Source of the DNA: Archilochus colubris
Taxonomy: Eukaryota > Chordata > Aves > Apodiformes > Trochilidae
DNA: 64,000 bases
Assembly (NCBI GenBank): GCA_023079485.1
Contig: CM041084.1
Coordinates: forward strand, 129,964,792-130,028,791
Direction of reading: 5' to 3'
This document shows, in pieces, positions 13,403 through 27,224 of the stretch. Each line of letters opens with the position of its first letter. Position 1 is the stretch's first letter. The notes under the pieces are model-generated. The model ran no database searches and was not told the origin of the DNA. It saw only the letters and a list, made by a program, of their open reading frames with translations. The position numbers and the translations under genes were made by a program.

Positions 13403-14926
13403 TGTGTACAAGTCCACTGAACCTGATGGGATTCACTCATGGATACTGAGGGAACTGGTGGATGTGGTTGCTAAACCAATTATATTCCAAAAGTCATGGC
13501 AATCCAGTGAAGTCCCCACTGACTGGAAAAGGGGAAACATAACCCCCATTTTCAAAAAGGGAAAGAAGGAAGATCCAGGAATCTACAGGCCAATCAGTCT
13601 CATCTCTGTGCCCAGTAATATCATGGAGCAGATCCTCCTGGAGGCACTGATGAGGCAGAAGAATAATGAAGAGGTGACTGGGTGTGATCAACACAGCTTC
13701 TCCAAGGGCAAATCATGCCTGACAAATCTTGTGGCCTTCTATGAAAAGGTCACAACATCAACAGACAAGGGAAGAGCAACCAACATCATTCACCTGAACC
13801 TGAGCAAAGCCTTTGACACAGTCCCACACAACATCCTGCTCTGCAAGCTGGTAAAACCTGGGATTGATGGATGGACCATTTGATTGAAAAAGAACTGGCT
13901 TGATGGCTGCACCCAAAGAGTGGCTGTCAATGGGTCCATGTCCAAGTGGAGTCCCACAAGGATCAGCACTGGGACCAGTCTTGTTTAATATCTTTGTTGG
14001 TGACATGGATGGTGGCACTGAGTGTACCCTCAGCAAGTTCCCTGATGACACCAAGCTGTGTGGTGTGGCTGACACGCTGGAGGGAAGGGATGTCATCCAG
14101 AGGGACCTTGACAGGCTGGAGAGGTGGGCCCGTGCCAAGCTCATGAAGTTCAGCAAGACCAAGTGCAAGGTCCTGCATCTGGGTTGAGGCAATCCCAAGC
14201 ACTGATACAGGCTGGGCAGTGACTGACTTGATAGCAGCCCTGAGGAAAAGGACTTGGGGGTGCTGGTGGACGAGAAGCTCAACATGAGCCATCAGTGTAC
14301 ATGTGCATCCCAGAAAGCTAAATGTATCCTGGGCTGCATCAAGAGAAGTGTGGCCAGCAGGCCGAGGGATGTGATTCTCCCCCTCTACTCTGCTCTCGTG
14401 AGACCCCACCTGGAGTACTGCATCCAGTTCTGGAGCCCCTGTTACAGGAGGTACATGGACGTGCTGGAGTGTGTCCAGAGAAGGGCCATGAGGATGATCA
14501 GGGGGCTGGAGCACCTCTCCTATGAGGACAGACTGAGAGAGTTGGGGTTATTCAGTCTGGAGAGGAGAAGGCTCTGAGGAGACCTTATTGCAGCCTTCAG
14601 TATCTGAAGGGGCCTACAAGAAATCTGGTGATGGACTTTTTAGGATGTCAGGTAGTGATAGGACTGGGGGGAATGGATTCAAACTACAGGAGGGTAGATT
14701 TAGACTGGAAGTTAGGAAAAAGATCTTCACCATGAGGGTGGTGAGACACTGGCACAGGTTGCACAGAGAGGTGGTGGAATCCCCATCCCTGGAAGTTTTT
14801 AAGGCCAGGCTGGACAGGGCTCTGAGGAACCTGAGCTAGTGGGAGGTGTCCCTGCCTGTGGCAGGGGGGTTGGAACGAGGTGATCTTAAAGGTTCCTTCC
14901 AACCCTGAATATTCTATGATTCTATG
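13403..14926 (+). mobile_element. CR1 LINE, longest copy, reverse transcriptase to 3' tail
   Basis: About 1.5 kb of CR1 ORF2 and 3' UTR. In order, the broken frames encode [16 protein letters not shown], the RT block [20 protein letters not shown] and [11 protein letters not shown], the [13 protein letters not shown] block, the catalytic-loop region [19 protein letters not shown] (canonical FADD has become FPDD), [34 protein letters not shown], and the C-terminal [20 protein letters not shown]. The tail ATTCTATGATTCTATG lies at 14911-14926. Frame changes and stops (for example after 13883 and near 14187) show it is a dead, 5'-truncated copy lacking the endonuclease. Confidence 0.95.
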
Positions 14927-17900
14927 CTTACTTTCACATTGATTTTCTTCAGACCAGAATTTCACTTAAGTGCTACCCTGTATCTTAAGCAGTGAGAAAT
15001 AATTTTGTGAATGCTGCTGCTAATCATATTAGCTGCCCTCCTACTTTTTCAGTTTTTCTGGCCAGCTGTAGTCTGTTTCTCAGTTCAGGTTAAGCTGCAT
15101 CATCTGAGGCTGCCTAGTAGAATGATATGACTGGTATCTCATGCCAGAATTTCATTATGTGGGTATTTTCTCAAATACTCATTTGCCTGTAGTAGCAGAA
15201 ATTTAAGGGCTTTGCATGTTGCTTGACAAGAGTGACAAGAATATTTGTATGAATTTCTGTTATCAGTAGTGAGTTTAAGCATAAAAGAGAGTAGCTTTCT
15301 ATGTATATGAAATCAAATGGATGTGAAAATGTTCAAGACATCTGAGTTACCTCATTGGACAAAATTGATTAGTGTTTACTGTTTCTCTCAAAAGAATTTG
15401 CACTTTTGTAAGATGGTAGATCTTTCATTCATTGTCATAGGTTTCCTATTTCTGTTTGATGACCTGAAACCCTCAAATGTGAAAGGAAGGTGTATGAGTT
15501 AATTTGGTGACTGTTTTGTCCCAAATATGTAATAACATGAAGACTTGTAAAAAGGACATTTGAGACATACTTGGACGTAGAATTCATGGACAAAATTTGC
15601 CCCATGTATAATTTATTTCCATAGTATAGGTTGTTCTACAGATTAATCTTACCAGCTTAAGCAGTAAGTGGACCTAATAGATATAATCCTTTAAACTGTA
15701 TGAGAGTTCTTTTAGAACAAGAAAGATTATAATAAAATCAAAATCCAAGTATCTTGATCCCCACCAAAGTTTTCTTTCCCTTGAAGTAGAAAAATTGTTT
15801 GTGCTTTTAGGTTTTTTTCCCTTCTGGTTGCCTTTAGCTTCATGTATTGTGCAATAAGTAAAATTGATTTTTCTTTGCTAGAATCTGTGTGCAATACAGT
15901 AGAATCTTAGAGTATAGATGGAATACCGTTCTGGCCATGCTTAAAACTGTACCTCATGCAGTGTTCACGAAAGTGTTCACAAGGCCAAAAGAAAACTAAT
16001 TTTGAAAATACATAAGTAACAGTCTTGCTCCATAGAGTTTCTGACTCTGGTCAATCTGAATAAGTTTTAATTTCAATTGAGAAAAACTTAGGACTCCTTC
16101 CTTTCTTGGCAAGCCAACAAAAGTCTTTGCCCATCTTTGTCAAAAATAGATGTATTTTGTTTTGGTTTATTTTAATTCTTGCTTTACAATTTCCACTGCA
16201 TGAAGTTTTCTTCATTTCTTTGACATGTTGACTGAGTAGTTCAAATGAGAGATATAGATTATTTTTATTATTTTGGACAAACAGGACGTATTATTTTGAG
16301 TTGTCTGTTTTGGACATTATTTTGGTTTCTGTTGAGTCCTGATTTTAAAGCAATACTTAAAATTCATGTGACGGCTAAATCTTTTGAAATTGTCTTCTGA
16401 TAGTTTTTACCATTGGAGTACAATGGTCATACAGTTTAGATGTAAACTTGTAGCTTGAGTGCCAAAGTGTAACTTCTTGAGAATGCCAAGAAAAACCTTT
16501 AGCTGAAATAGACATTTGCATCATTTTCCTGGTAGTTTTACTAGTACTTGGATCCCCACATAGCCACTTGTCGGATGTTTTCCTGAAAATAAAGTGATCT
16601 TTGGTTAGTTCAAGGTCAGTATCATAATAAAGTCCTTGCCAGTATATTGTGTCATCACTATACCATGTTTCCATTGTTAGGAAGCTTTGTCTTATCATTT
16701 GATTTTGTAGCCAAAACTAGCAAGGAGATAATCTTTTTGAAGGGCTGTGCAAGTTCTTTTTGATACTTCTATGAGCAAGCATGTAGATGCAAATCTGGTA
16801 CTGGGAAAATGGCTGTGATTTTACTGAGACTCTTCAAAGCAAAATTCTTATTTTTCAACAAAGCGAAAAAGAGGTGAGGGACTCAAATTTCACACTAAAA
16901 TAGGAAGTTTTCAGAGAAAGGGTCCATTTTGCAGATACGAAAGCAAAACACATGAGGATTATTCAAACGAACACGTGCATGTATGTGGATGCTTGTGGAA
17001 TGTAGTTTGAGCTTTACTCTTCAATTGAGGTTTCCAAAAGTTGACAATAATTTTCTGTTATTGATATCATCACCCTGATCAGTGGCATTAATTTCTAGGA
17101 TTATTTGGGCTTCTAAGCCTCTCTGAATCCAAGCAATTTATTTCTATTCTATGCCCAACCTGCAGGGAAGTTTACTTGTCTCAATAAAAATACTTTTTCC
17201 ACTTCCCTTGAACATTTGAACATTGCATTGGACTTCTGTTGAATAGGGAAGAGAGTGTAATAGTGCTTCTTCCTGGACACACAGTGTTCCAACTGGAAAG
17301 ATAATACAGAACCTTTATTATATAATACCTAGAAAATATATAATAATCTATTAGATTTCTTCTGCCATCTACCATAAAAGCTAATTTACTGAAATTCCAG
17401 TGAACTACACTTCAGGACAGTATCACCCTTGGGTGACTAAGTCCACAAAGTACATGCATAGGTTCTGTGACTTTGATAATCATGACACATTGTTTGTATT
17501 CCCACCTAGGCAGAAAGGTAGGTGTGCCACTGACTTGCATTGCTAAGTGTTTCTCTTGAGTATGAAGGAGATTAAAGAGAACAGTACTTCCATTTTTACA
17601 TTTTTACAGCTAACTTCATTCTTACTGGGTTACAGTTGCTATATCAAAAGGTGAAATCTTAGATTGTGATAAAATACTGATAGGAGTCATGCATGTTATT
17701 CCAGTAACATTTACTGAATTGAATTCAGGCTTAGAGCCATTGGTAATTATTTCAAACTAATTTCTGCAGATAACTGACCACCATTATCTACCTAGAGAGA
17801 AGACATTGTAAAGCTTTCAGTTGTTAATATATAGTATGCAACTTTGGTGTTTCTGTTATGCTAGTTAATGGATTTTCTTCATAACCTTGCAGATTAGCAA

Positions 17901-19002
17901 TTTTTTCCTGATTGCCTTCCTAGGCAGTTTTTCCAACTCTTTTAATGTCAGTGAGTCTTTACCTTCCCACCAAATTACCAGTGATTCATTGCATGAATCA
18001 AGACTCACAGCTACGTTCTTAACTCCTCCTAAGTAAAGATTTCCACTAATTTTAACTTTCTCCATCAAAGCACAGGAGTAATAGAGACTTGGTAGAATAT
18101 TCTCAGAAATGAACACTGACAGTTATTTCAACTTATTGGAAAGCTGGTTAAAATAGAGAATCCATAGAACTGAAAATCAATAAACTTAACTGATTAGGGG
18201 TCCTGTCTGAAGGTTTCACATTACTCGTGTATGTCTGAAGAGCAGCAAGACAGTACAATAGGAAATAAGGCATTTTTTCTTCCCATAATTACAGGAATAG
18301 TAAGGTCCTTCTATTTGCATTAGTTCATCTGTGTTCTTGCAGTGATTTTTATGTTTTTTTTTCATTTTCCACTAGAATATGTAAACTTATCTCCACAGAT
18401 ACGCTGCTTTTGCTGGTTCTTTGCCTTCCAAAACACAGACAGAAGAGAGTAGGAGAGATTCAAAGTCATATAGAAATTATTTTTTTCAGTCAGAGATGGA
18501 CACCTAACTGATATATATGCTCTTGAAAATATCCCTGTTTTTCATAGAATTCATTCTATGTGGCAATAAGGCATTTTCCCCATATAAATATTTATGACAC
18601 ATTGAACACCTGAGGATTTTACTCATTTTATCTATTGGATCCTTGGTGTTTGTACTAAGTAATTTCTAAATAGGCTGGTCTGGGTTGGATGCCTCATTGG
18701 ATATTTCTCCATGTTGAAGCCTACCATAGGAAATGGATTTTTGCCCAGGATCAGTATGGCTCAGCTACCAAAATAATAAAGTTAGCTTGGCTATATTGCA
18801 CATCCAGGCTGCTAGAACAAGGTTTTGTGCATTTCTCACAAGTTGAGCCTGAATTCCCAAATTGCATGCTGCATTCTGACAGACTGGGAATTTTCTAGTA
18901 GGTGCTATAAAATTGAAAATTCAAACAAACAAAAAAAGCCACTATTGATTTTTGTACTATATATTTGTGTATGTGATTGTATATACGGATATATTGTATG
19001 TG

Positions 19003-19022
19003 TATATATATATATATATATG
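19003..19022. repeat. (TA)n microsatellite
   Basis: About nine TA units in a wider TGTATA-rich patch beginning near 18960. Confidence 0.85.
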
Positions 19023-19748
19023 TATACATAATGATCATCACTCCAAACAGGTAAAGCTTGTTAGTATTTATGTAAAAATGAATGAAAAAGCAGTATGGGT
19101 ACATAATATTCAGTAATATCTGTTATCTTTTTCATCTTTAATATAATACACCATAATAACACCACATAGAAGCAGCATTTAAATGCCAAAGGTGTTTTTC
19201 ATTAAAAGAAAAACTTGTCTTTATGCCTGGGCTTTCTAATTGTCTTTCCTGTCGTTATCAGCCCACAGTTAGATGGCTCCAATGAGATCATAGTGCTGCA
19301 GTTGGAAGCTTTGAAAGTGGCAGACTGCTGCAGGATGTGTTTCATAATAATTCTCCATTTATTTTCCAGTAAGGTATAAAGTCAAATCTCAGCATGGCTT
19401 GGAGCTGGGTGCTTTGAAGCTGCCTCCTAGCACTGAGAGAGACTTAGGGCAGTTGGAAGCTTGCCAGGCTTGATCAGTCAGACAAGCACGAAGATGCAGC
19501 TCCATGTGTCATCTGCTCCTGGAGTGGGCTTACAGAGGTCCTGGTTCTGACCTTTCTTTCCTGCTTCAAAACCACAACTCTTTTCTTTAATTATTTTTGA
19601 ACGAGTTCAGAGGGCACCATTTAAGATACAATTTTGAGGCTCATTAAGCTAATCCAAGCTGGGTTGCCACAGTCTGTCCTTTTCCTTGTCCAAATTGTAG
19701 TAGTACAATGAGGCAATGGGGGAAACAGAACAGGCCAAAAATAAATAT

Positions 19749-19842
19749 GTTTTTTCTCTTTTTTTTGGAGTTGTTGGGTTTTTTTGGGGTTTTGGGGGTT
19801 TGGTGTTTTTTTGGGGTTTGTTGGTTTTTGTTTTTGTTTTGG
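19749..19842 (+). repeat. G/T-rich low-complexity tract with G-quadruplex potential
   Basis: A T-rich run followed by four G-runs of three or more: GGG at 19776, GGGG at 19786, GGGGG at 19794 and GGGG at 19813. The loops are 7, 4 and 14 nt. The minus strand gives a lysine/proline-rich nonsense frame that is not a gene. On the transcribed VPS13B pre-mRNA the G-rich strand is the sense strand. Confidence 0.7.
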
Positions 19843-20184
19843 TACTTTAAGACTGGCTGTTTCATGAATCAGACATGGCACAAATGAGGTGACACAAATT
19901 CAATCTGGCCTGGAATTCCACACTGAGGCTCTCACAGCAACTTGCTAAAAATGGCAATATTTTGTGATGGCCTTGTTACAAAAAAAAATTAAATCATATT
20001 CAGGAATTATTAATTTCCCAGTCTTTAGTTTGCATGGCACTTCATGTGCTTTAACTCAGGTAGTCCTTTTCTAAGATACTCTGGACAAACTGAACCATGA
20101 TTTACTCAAACATTAGGCTAGATACAAGTTTAATTGTTGTGATACAGGTGAGATGTAGCAACCTAGGAAAAAAAGAAGGGGGGG

Positions 20185-20325
20185 GGTGGTCCAGGAAGCT
20201 GAACATGAGAAATTAAAAAGGAGCCTGCAGTGTGCCCAGGCAGCCAAGAAGGCCAATGGCATCCTGGCCTGTATCAGGAACAGTGTGGCCAGCAGGTCCA
20301 GGGAATTGATTCTTCCCCTGTGATT
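20185..20325 (+). mobile_element. CR1 LINE internal fragment
   Basis: The + strand reads [20 protein letters not shown] and then RELILPL, the CR1 ORF2 stretch just before the ALVRPHLEY block. Both ends are truncated and unrelated intron sequence follows from about 20325. Confidence 0.85.
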
Positions 20326-22488
20326 TTCCGTACATCTGAAAGCTTTAAAATCTGAGGCACTCAACATCCCAGCACCTTTCAGTGAGCAATTCAACAGATG
20401 GGTATTCTTTACCTGTACTGTGGATTCTCCTCCTTGTGGCATATATTCTGTCTCAGTGTCCTGGTTTGGGCCAGGATAAAGGTGATTTTCTGTGTTGTAC
20501 TTTTGTTTAACCTACACTTTTGGAAATAATGTAGAAAGAAAATTGGTAAATTGGGCAGCATTTGTACATGACATCTTATCTGCTGTGGATATCATTATTT
20601 GAAATGCCTTTAAGATACTCAGAACAGATAAAAACTCTAATATAGAGAAAGATAAATACTATAACATTTGATTTGGTGGACAGCTTACAGCTATATGCTT
20701 ATTCAGTTAAGATGCTGCAGGTAGATTCTGTATGTTGAAAGTCAGATATCAGGTTAGTTTACTGAATTACAATGACTCTTTTTATTGTTGGTACATTAAT
20801 TCATCCTATCCTAGAATAAGAAGCCTAAATTTGCATTTTGAGGCTTTCTTGAATCCTGCTTTGAATCACTGCCAATGTATTTGGCATTTGTTTCTGCATC
20901 TTTTTATTTATTTTGCAGAACACTGAATGTTAGTCAATGGGAGAATATCCCAATTTATTCCATTGGGAGTAAATAACTTCGTTAAATTTCTCATCTTTGA
21001 CTGTAGTAACAGTGAATCATCTGATGTTTCCATCTTTAATAATATTAAATTATTTAAACTTGTGTATCTAAGAATTATTCAGTGAATTGTTACATTAGAC
21101 TTTCTCATCACACGATTGAATGCCTGGTCAAGAAAACATTAATCTGTAGGAGCCTGGGATTTTTTGGACCTAAGAGTAGTGTTGTGATGGGTGCCATCCA
21201 GTGACTCCATGATTTCCTAGAAATGGTCAGTGGCAAAAGCACTTAAAATAATCCCACTGCATGCTGTGATATTCCAGTTCCAGTGGCAAACTTGTATATC
21301 CAGCCATACTGGTAGCTGACTTAGATAACTGCTCTGTCTGTAGTGTTCAAGAGCAACCTTTCTGGTGTGAAATCACAGCCTTTGTACCTCAAAATTGTTA
21401 AGTCCTTGAATGTTATTTGTTGTGTTGGGTGTTTTTCCCCCCTTCAATGTATTTAGGCACACCAGTGAATGAGAGTTAATTCAGCATCCTCCTGAAAGGT
21501 TCAGCCAGCTTGATGAGACAAAGTTGCTTCCTGTAAGGTCACCTCCATATCAAACCACCACTTAGTTCAGTATGTCTGTCTGGATGGAAATGTGATCCAA
21601 AACAGACTGGTAAAACTTTTAACAAAATCTTAAGACCAAAATGTTAGATAACATCTCATAAAATAAATTCGAAGTTTTAACTATTTCTTTTTAAAATGTC
21701 CAAGAGAAATATGCAGATTCCCAAAACAAACCTTCATCCTGCCTAAATATGTAAATTTATTTTAATCCAGGTTTTTCATATAAGAGCAAAGACTTGAACT
21801 TTAAATTCTGAAATTAAATTTTAAAATAACCCAAGAAGAGCTAATACTTGGAGTAAAAAAATTAAAGAAAAATTACTGTTGAACAAAGTACTCTGCCAGA
21901 TTTCATCCTGGTCTTTTTAAAGTGAAAGCATTCATTTAGCAATAACAATATTGAACACAATAGTTTCTTACTGCCCTTTCATAAGGTAGCAAAATAAACA
22001 TACGGTTTGTATTAAGATTTTTTAAATAATTCTGTTGGTGTTACAGAGGATTTAGCATTTGCATGTACCCATGTTACAATTGGGAAGTTTAGCACAGCTT
22101 TGATTTATGAATATTTGGATCAGTGTTTAGCAGACTGTAGCCTCTTGCTCTGCTTTTGAAGAGCTGTTAAAACATTGCATGAAGAAGCTGAGTTTGTATT
22201 GTTCCTTGCCATCACATCGTTCACATAATTCCTGCAGTATTGTAAAAGTTACAATTTAATTCCTGTCAGGAGTATTTCTGTAGAATGCCATTACACTTCA
22301 AATTAGCATGACTTATTTTAAAGCAAATTCTGTTTAAAAAGCAACTTCCTTAGTGGAAAAATACGTTTGGCTTCTCTATAAAATAAACTATTTCATACAT
22401 TCTGATATTTTGTTACACAAAACTTTCTGTAGTTGAACTGATATAAGAAGCAAGTCTGTCTGTATGACTGAAATTTTAATTTGTAACT

Positions 22489-22513
22489 TAATTAAATTAA
22501 ATTAAATTAATTT
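22489..22513. repeat. (ATTAA)n short tandem repeat with duplicated flanks
   Basis: Four to five ATTAA units are bordered on both sides by the same AATTTGTAACTT sequence (about 22476-22490 and 22507-22520). This suggests a small duplication or slippage event. Confidence 0.6.
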
Positions 22514-25500
22514 GTAACTTTATTAGACTTTCAGACATAGGTCTTACTGCAGTCTAATATGCTTGTGTGTGTGTCACTGTATTTTCCTGTGACATTAATA
22601 TGTCAGTTTACAAAATTATTTTGATAATGTTCAAAATTCAAGTAAATCTTGGAACTCAAGCAAAACAAAACAAAATTGGTTTAGATGAAGAATTCAGTAG
22701 AAAATTGTAGCAAACTTTGGTTAGCCAAAAAAACAAACACACAAACAAACATGATTCTTTAGAGAACAGCATGTCAAATAAATTTCTAAACTGTTGGAGA
22801 CTCTTTGATGAAGTAGATTGTGTACTTAGAGCAAGAAAGAAACTACACAAATGTTTTCTTTGTAGTTCCTGCGTAACAGGGAAAAAAGAAATCCTTTTCT
22901 GTAGTTCAGTTTGTGTGGTAGGCAAGATTTTTATTTCCCTGAAAATGGTACTACTATTTAGCAAAAGCAATAAAACTGGGTCACATGCCATGGTGATGAA
23001 GCATATGTGATTGGCACTTTGATTCCATGGTTTCACACCTGTGTCTCTTTCCATGATTTTTGTAATGTGAAAAATGATCTCATGATGGGCTGAAGGGTTT
23101 TGATCACAGTTAAGGCACAGCTATGCAGAAGGCTGGAAATTTTACTTCAATATTGTCTTTGAATAACCTTAATTAAGCTGAGAAGCTGGAAAAATTTTAC
23201 AAATGTAGGTGCTTTCAGTCTGGAGCAGTTGCACTTCCAAAGATCATGTTGCTTACAGTTATTCTGTTAAAGAATTATCCTGTAAAGTATCAGTAAGAGA
23301 AAATAAAACTGATGGAAATGCTTATAATGAAATTTGCACATGCTTGCATTTGTTATTGTTGAAAGCTCTTGAGAGAATAAGAAAGTGAAAATACAATGAA
23401 AAAACGCTGCCAGTTGTTTAAAAGACCTCTCTGATTTGGAAAATGTGTTAATTACTGGTCAGAAGTATTAGGTTGTGTGTTTATCTGGATGGTTTTATTG
23501 CTTCTCTTTATGGAGTGAAAACTTTGAGGACATGTCTTTACCATCTAAATACTTTTATCAGGAATGGAAAATAAAAAAGAGTTACCTGGTTAAGATTGCA
23601 GTGACCTCAGGTGGGACTGCTTGCTAATTATGCAAATCAAATATATTTATTTACCCTTGATTTTTTGATGTGCTTCTCTGTGTGTGTTCTACAGGACATG
23701 CTATTTCATTGCCCTTTCACTAGATATATGTGTCATATGCCCTATTGAACTCAAGGGGTTAAGCTAGTAAAGTTACCTATCTCAACACATGAAAAGGAAG
23801 AATTAGCCACAGTTCCCTAGCTACCAGGGCAGCTTTCAACACCTTTTCCATAACGTCTACTATTGATAGGTTATATAACTGTGAAAGGACAAGAAAATGC
23901 ACTGAAGTGATCTAAGAAGTAAACTATCATCTTGACATGTTTTTTCTAGCTATTGAAAACCTTTCCATATTGCAACTCATTCTGACAGTGAAACTGTAGA
24001 ATTCCTCCGATTTAAGTACCATCTGGTTATGCTCAAAGCTTTAAAGCTATTATCTCAGCATAAAATTTCAGCGTCCTATACTTTTTTCTTCGCCAAACTA
24101 TCCATTTTTAAGCCACAAATATTTTTCCAGTCCTTTCAGATTTTATCTAAAAGTATATTTTAACAGTATTTAAATAGTTCTTAAACAATAACAATTTATC
24201 TTGATAGATGACATGCTGTGTTTTTTCATTTTATTTTAATTAGCCATTGTGGAACCAAATTCCCTTTTGTTTTATTCCTTTGAATACTGTTTAATTATAG
24301 TTATCATGCCAAATATCTTAAAGGTTATTTTACCAATACAGTTTCACTTAACATAAGCCATGTGGAATCAATAGTCCTGTTTCCTAAAGTGAATGCTTGG
24401 AAAATCTTACATTCATATGTTAAGAGTACACATCCTTTCCTCATTAGTTGGAAAGTACAGGGATTTTGGCACAGGTTCTGTGTGGAAGCATTGTGCAGCC
24501 TTTATATGGATTTTGTTTTTAGCCTTTGATGACACTGTTTAGAATAGGAAGTATCTAATAAGTAAAGCATTTTGTCTAATGTGCTGCCAGTGTGTTTAAT
24601 ATATGCCTGGAGGTCTGAAACATTATCTTCTCCACTACAGTAATATGCATTTAATTCTCTGAAAGCAGAAGGTCGAACTTTTAAAAGGGACTCAAAGTAC
24701 ATTTTCAACTAAAATAATTTAAAACACATGGGATAGGGGACCAGAGTAATGTACAGTTGGTTTTTATGGTTTAATCATGATCATGTTAATGCACACCAGT
24801 AGCTAATTAAAGAAAACTTTTATTGTTCATTTTAAATGGGTTATGTAAAGAGTAAGAGAATTGATATAATGCAGCCCAATGATAAATGTTACCATTACAT
24901 TTGCAAACAGCAAGCTGATATTGCTGTTCCTGACATCTTTAAAGTATTGTCCTGTTTATCCCATAGGAAAGCAAAGAATCTTTTTAGAGTTGTTATACTA
25001 AGAGTCATTCCCTCTCGTATCCTTATCCTTTTAAAGAGAAAAATAAATAATTCCCAAGGTTATTACTAGCCATATTTTCAGGCTAGCTGTGAAACTTGGT
25101 GGGAATGTTTGATGTTTACTGAGAGTCAAAATTGATGCAAGAAGTTTCAGTGGTACTTCTGCACCTTTATTTTGTACCCAGTGCTGTTATATAAAGCTGT
25201 CTTGCAAATCATTACTCACTTGTTCCAACTTTTAATAATATATGTGGTAAGAGCCCGCATAAGTCAAAATTTCTTTGCAGAACCGGGTGGCATGGAAAAC
25301 TGTAATAGGATACAGTGTCTTTCACCTTTCGGGCACTGGTTCATATTCTGTACTGCTTAGTACTGAGCAGAAGTTGCCATCTGACTGCTGTTTGGTGACC
25401 TGCCTGAATTGATTTGGGGTCTTAGTAAGTTTCTTTAGTCAAATGTCTGCATAACAGGAAACTCAGCAGTTGGGACCAATTAGCGCCCTTGCAGTAGTCC

Positions 25501-25560
25501 TCACAAAAAACCTGAAGTCTCAATAGGGATGGAGGCAGAGCTACTTTCTCACCTTTGTGG

Positions 25561-25880
25561 AATCACAGAATGGTTTGGATTGGAAGGGACATTTAAAGGT
25601 CATCTAGTGCAACCCCCCTGCAGTGAGTAGGGACATCTTCCACCTGATCAGGTTGCTTAGAGCCAGGTCCAACCTGACCTTGGATGTTGCCAGGGGTAGG
25701 GCTTCTACCACTGCTCTGGACAACCTATGCCAGTGTTTCACCACCCTCATTGTAAAATATTTCTTCCTTATATCTAGTCTAAGCCTACCCTCTTTTACTT
25801 TAAAACCATTCCCCCTTGTCCTGTTGCAAGAGGCTCTGCATCCCTTCCTTGAGGTGATTTGCATAGACCAGCACATTTAA
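25561..25880 (-). mobile_element. CR1 LINE, 3' part, minus strand
   Basis: This starts with AATCACAGAATGGTTTGGAT, the reversed CR1 3' UTR. Read on the minus strand it encodes RTRGNGFKVKEGRLRLDIR, then KYFTMRVVKHWHRLSRAVVE, the C-terminal ORF2p block. It is 5'-truncated near 25880 with no ATTCTATG tail left. Confidence 0.9.
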
Positions 25881-27224
25881 CAAATACTAAATTATACAAA
25901 GAGCCAGAAGAAAAGAGAACTACTCCTCAAGTCAAATGTATTTAGGTGTGAGAAGAGAGGATCTGTTAAAAACCCAAAAGGACTGTGCTCTTTCCCTCCA
26001 CTCAGTCATACACATGCAATGCTTTTCTCCCTGGAAGATTATAGTTTTGTGGGTGACATTGTGTTTTCAATCCCTCTAGCCAAATCAAGCATATCCTTCA
26101 TACCAGGTTTCTGTAGAAATTTTTACTGCAAAGAGGAGAGCAAGACAATACTATATAACACCCTCAGAGCTTCATTCACTACAGTACCACACTTTCTAAA
26201 AAGATTTTTTGTCAGACTGAACTGATGGCTGTGGAGCAGTTAAAAATTAATGACTTTAATCAGCATATGCCCTCTGCTCCATGTCATGCAGCATCTCCAT
26301 GAAATGATACAGCCAGGTTCTTTCACAGCTCCACCCTTGCTGCCTTCTGCTTGCCCTCAGCCCATAAGCAACACAACCAACTATGCCATTTTTGAAAGTG
26401 CCATCAGTGCAGCATATGGGCAAAGCACTATAGGATACGAGACAGATATAGCATACCAGACAGTAAATAGCCTAACTTTTCTAAGCTATTAAAAAGATCC
26501 AGGATTTCCGGGCTCACAATATCGTACTTCATTAAAATGGTGTCTAGTTATTTTTACAGAGATTGCATTAAAAGCGGTATCACCTTTACAAGTCAGTGAT
26601 ACGATTCTGCATAGAAATCAGCTGCAAGGAATTTTGTTGGTTATTTGAAAAATATGTACATGAGTGAATCTGAAAAGTTTGTAACCAGAGCTGACAAAAA
26701 CCTTTTCAAAGAAAATCTCAGCTACTTAATGGTTCTGCTTAAGGATTTCCTACGTAGCAATTTTTTCTGGTATGTTCATTCCTTTTAAGAAAAGAAGAGG
26801 GACTTGCTTCCTTTGATTCATAAAACACAAAATAAAGGAACCTATGAAAAAAATGCTTTTCTTTAACTACATCACAACCCAGTATCTGAAGTATATGTAG
26901 AATCTACTAATATTGTTGCAAAAATAATAAAGTTTGAAGAAATTCAGTAATTCACTCTTTCATTCCTAGAGTTAAGTTGTTGATAAATTTGAAAATACTT
27001 GTAACTCATGATTGTATTTTGTGGTTAATATACAGTTAATAATAAGACACAGTTTGTCATAGTTTATATCTCCCTTTTTTAAGATTCAGTTGAGCAGAGA
27101 AGATAAAGAGACAGGATTGAAGTCCTGGAACAAAGAAATTGTATCATTGAGGCAATATGGAGAAAAAAAAAGCAACAAAATAGTGGGCATCAGTAGGGTG
27201 GAGACTGAGAACAAGACAGAAGTA

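Noticed and set aside
13389..13883. 164-codon open frame as a host reverse-transcriptase-derived gene
   Set aside because: It is one segment of a frameshifted CR1 copy with its FADD box changed to FPDD and a normal 3' CR1 tail downstream.
19621..19881. Lysine/proline-rich minus-strand frames as a small basic protein
   Set aside because: They are translations of a G/T-rich simple-sequence tract.
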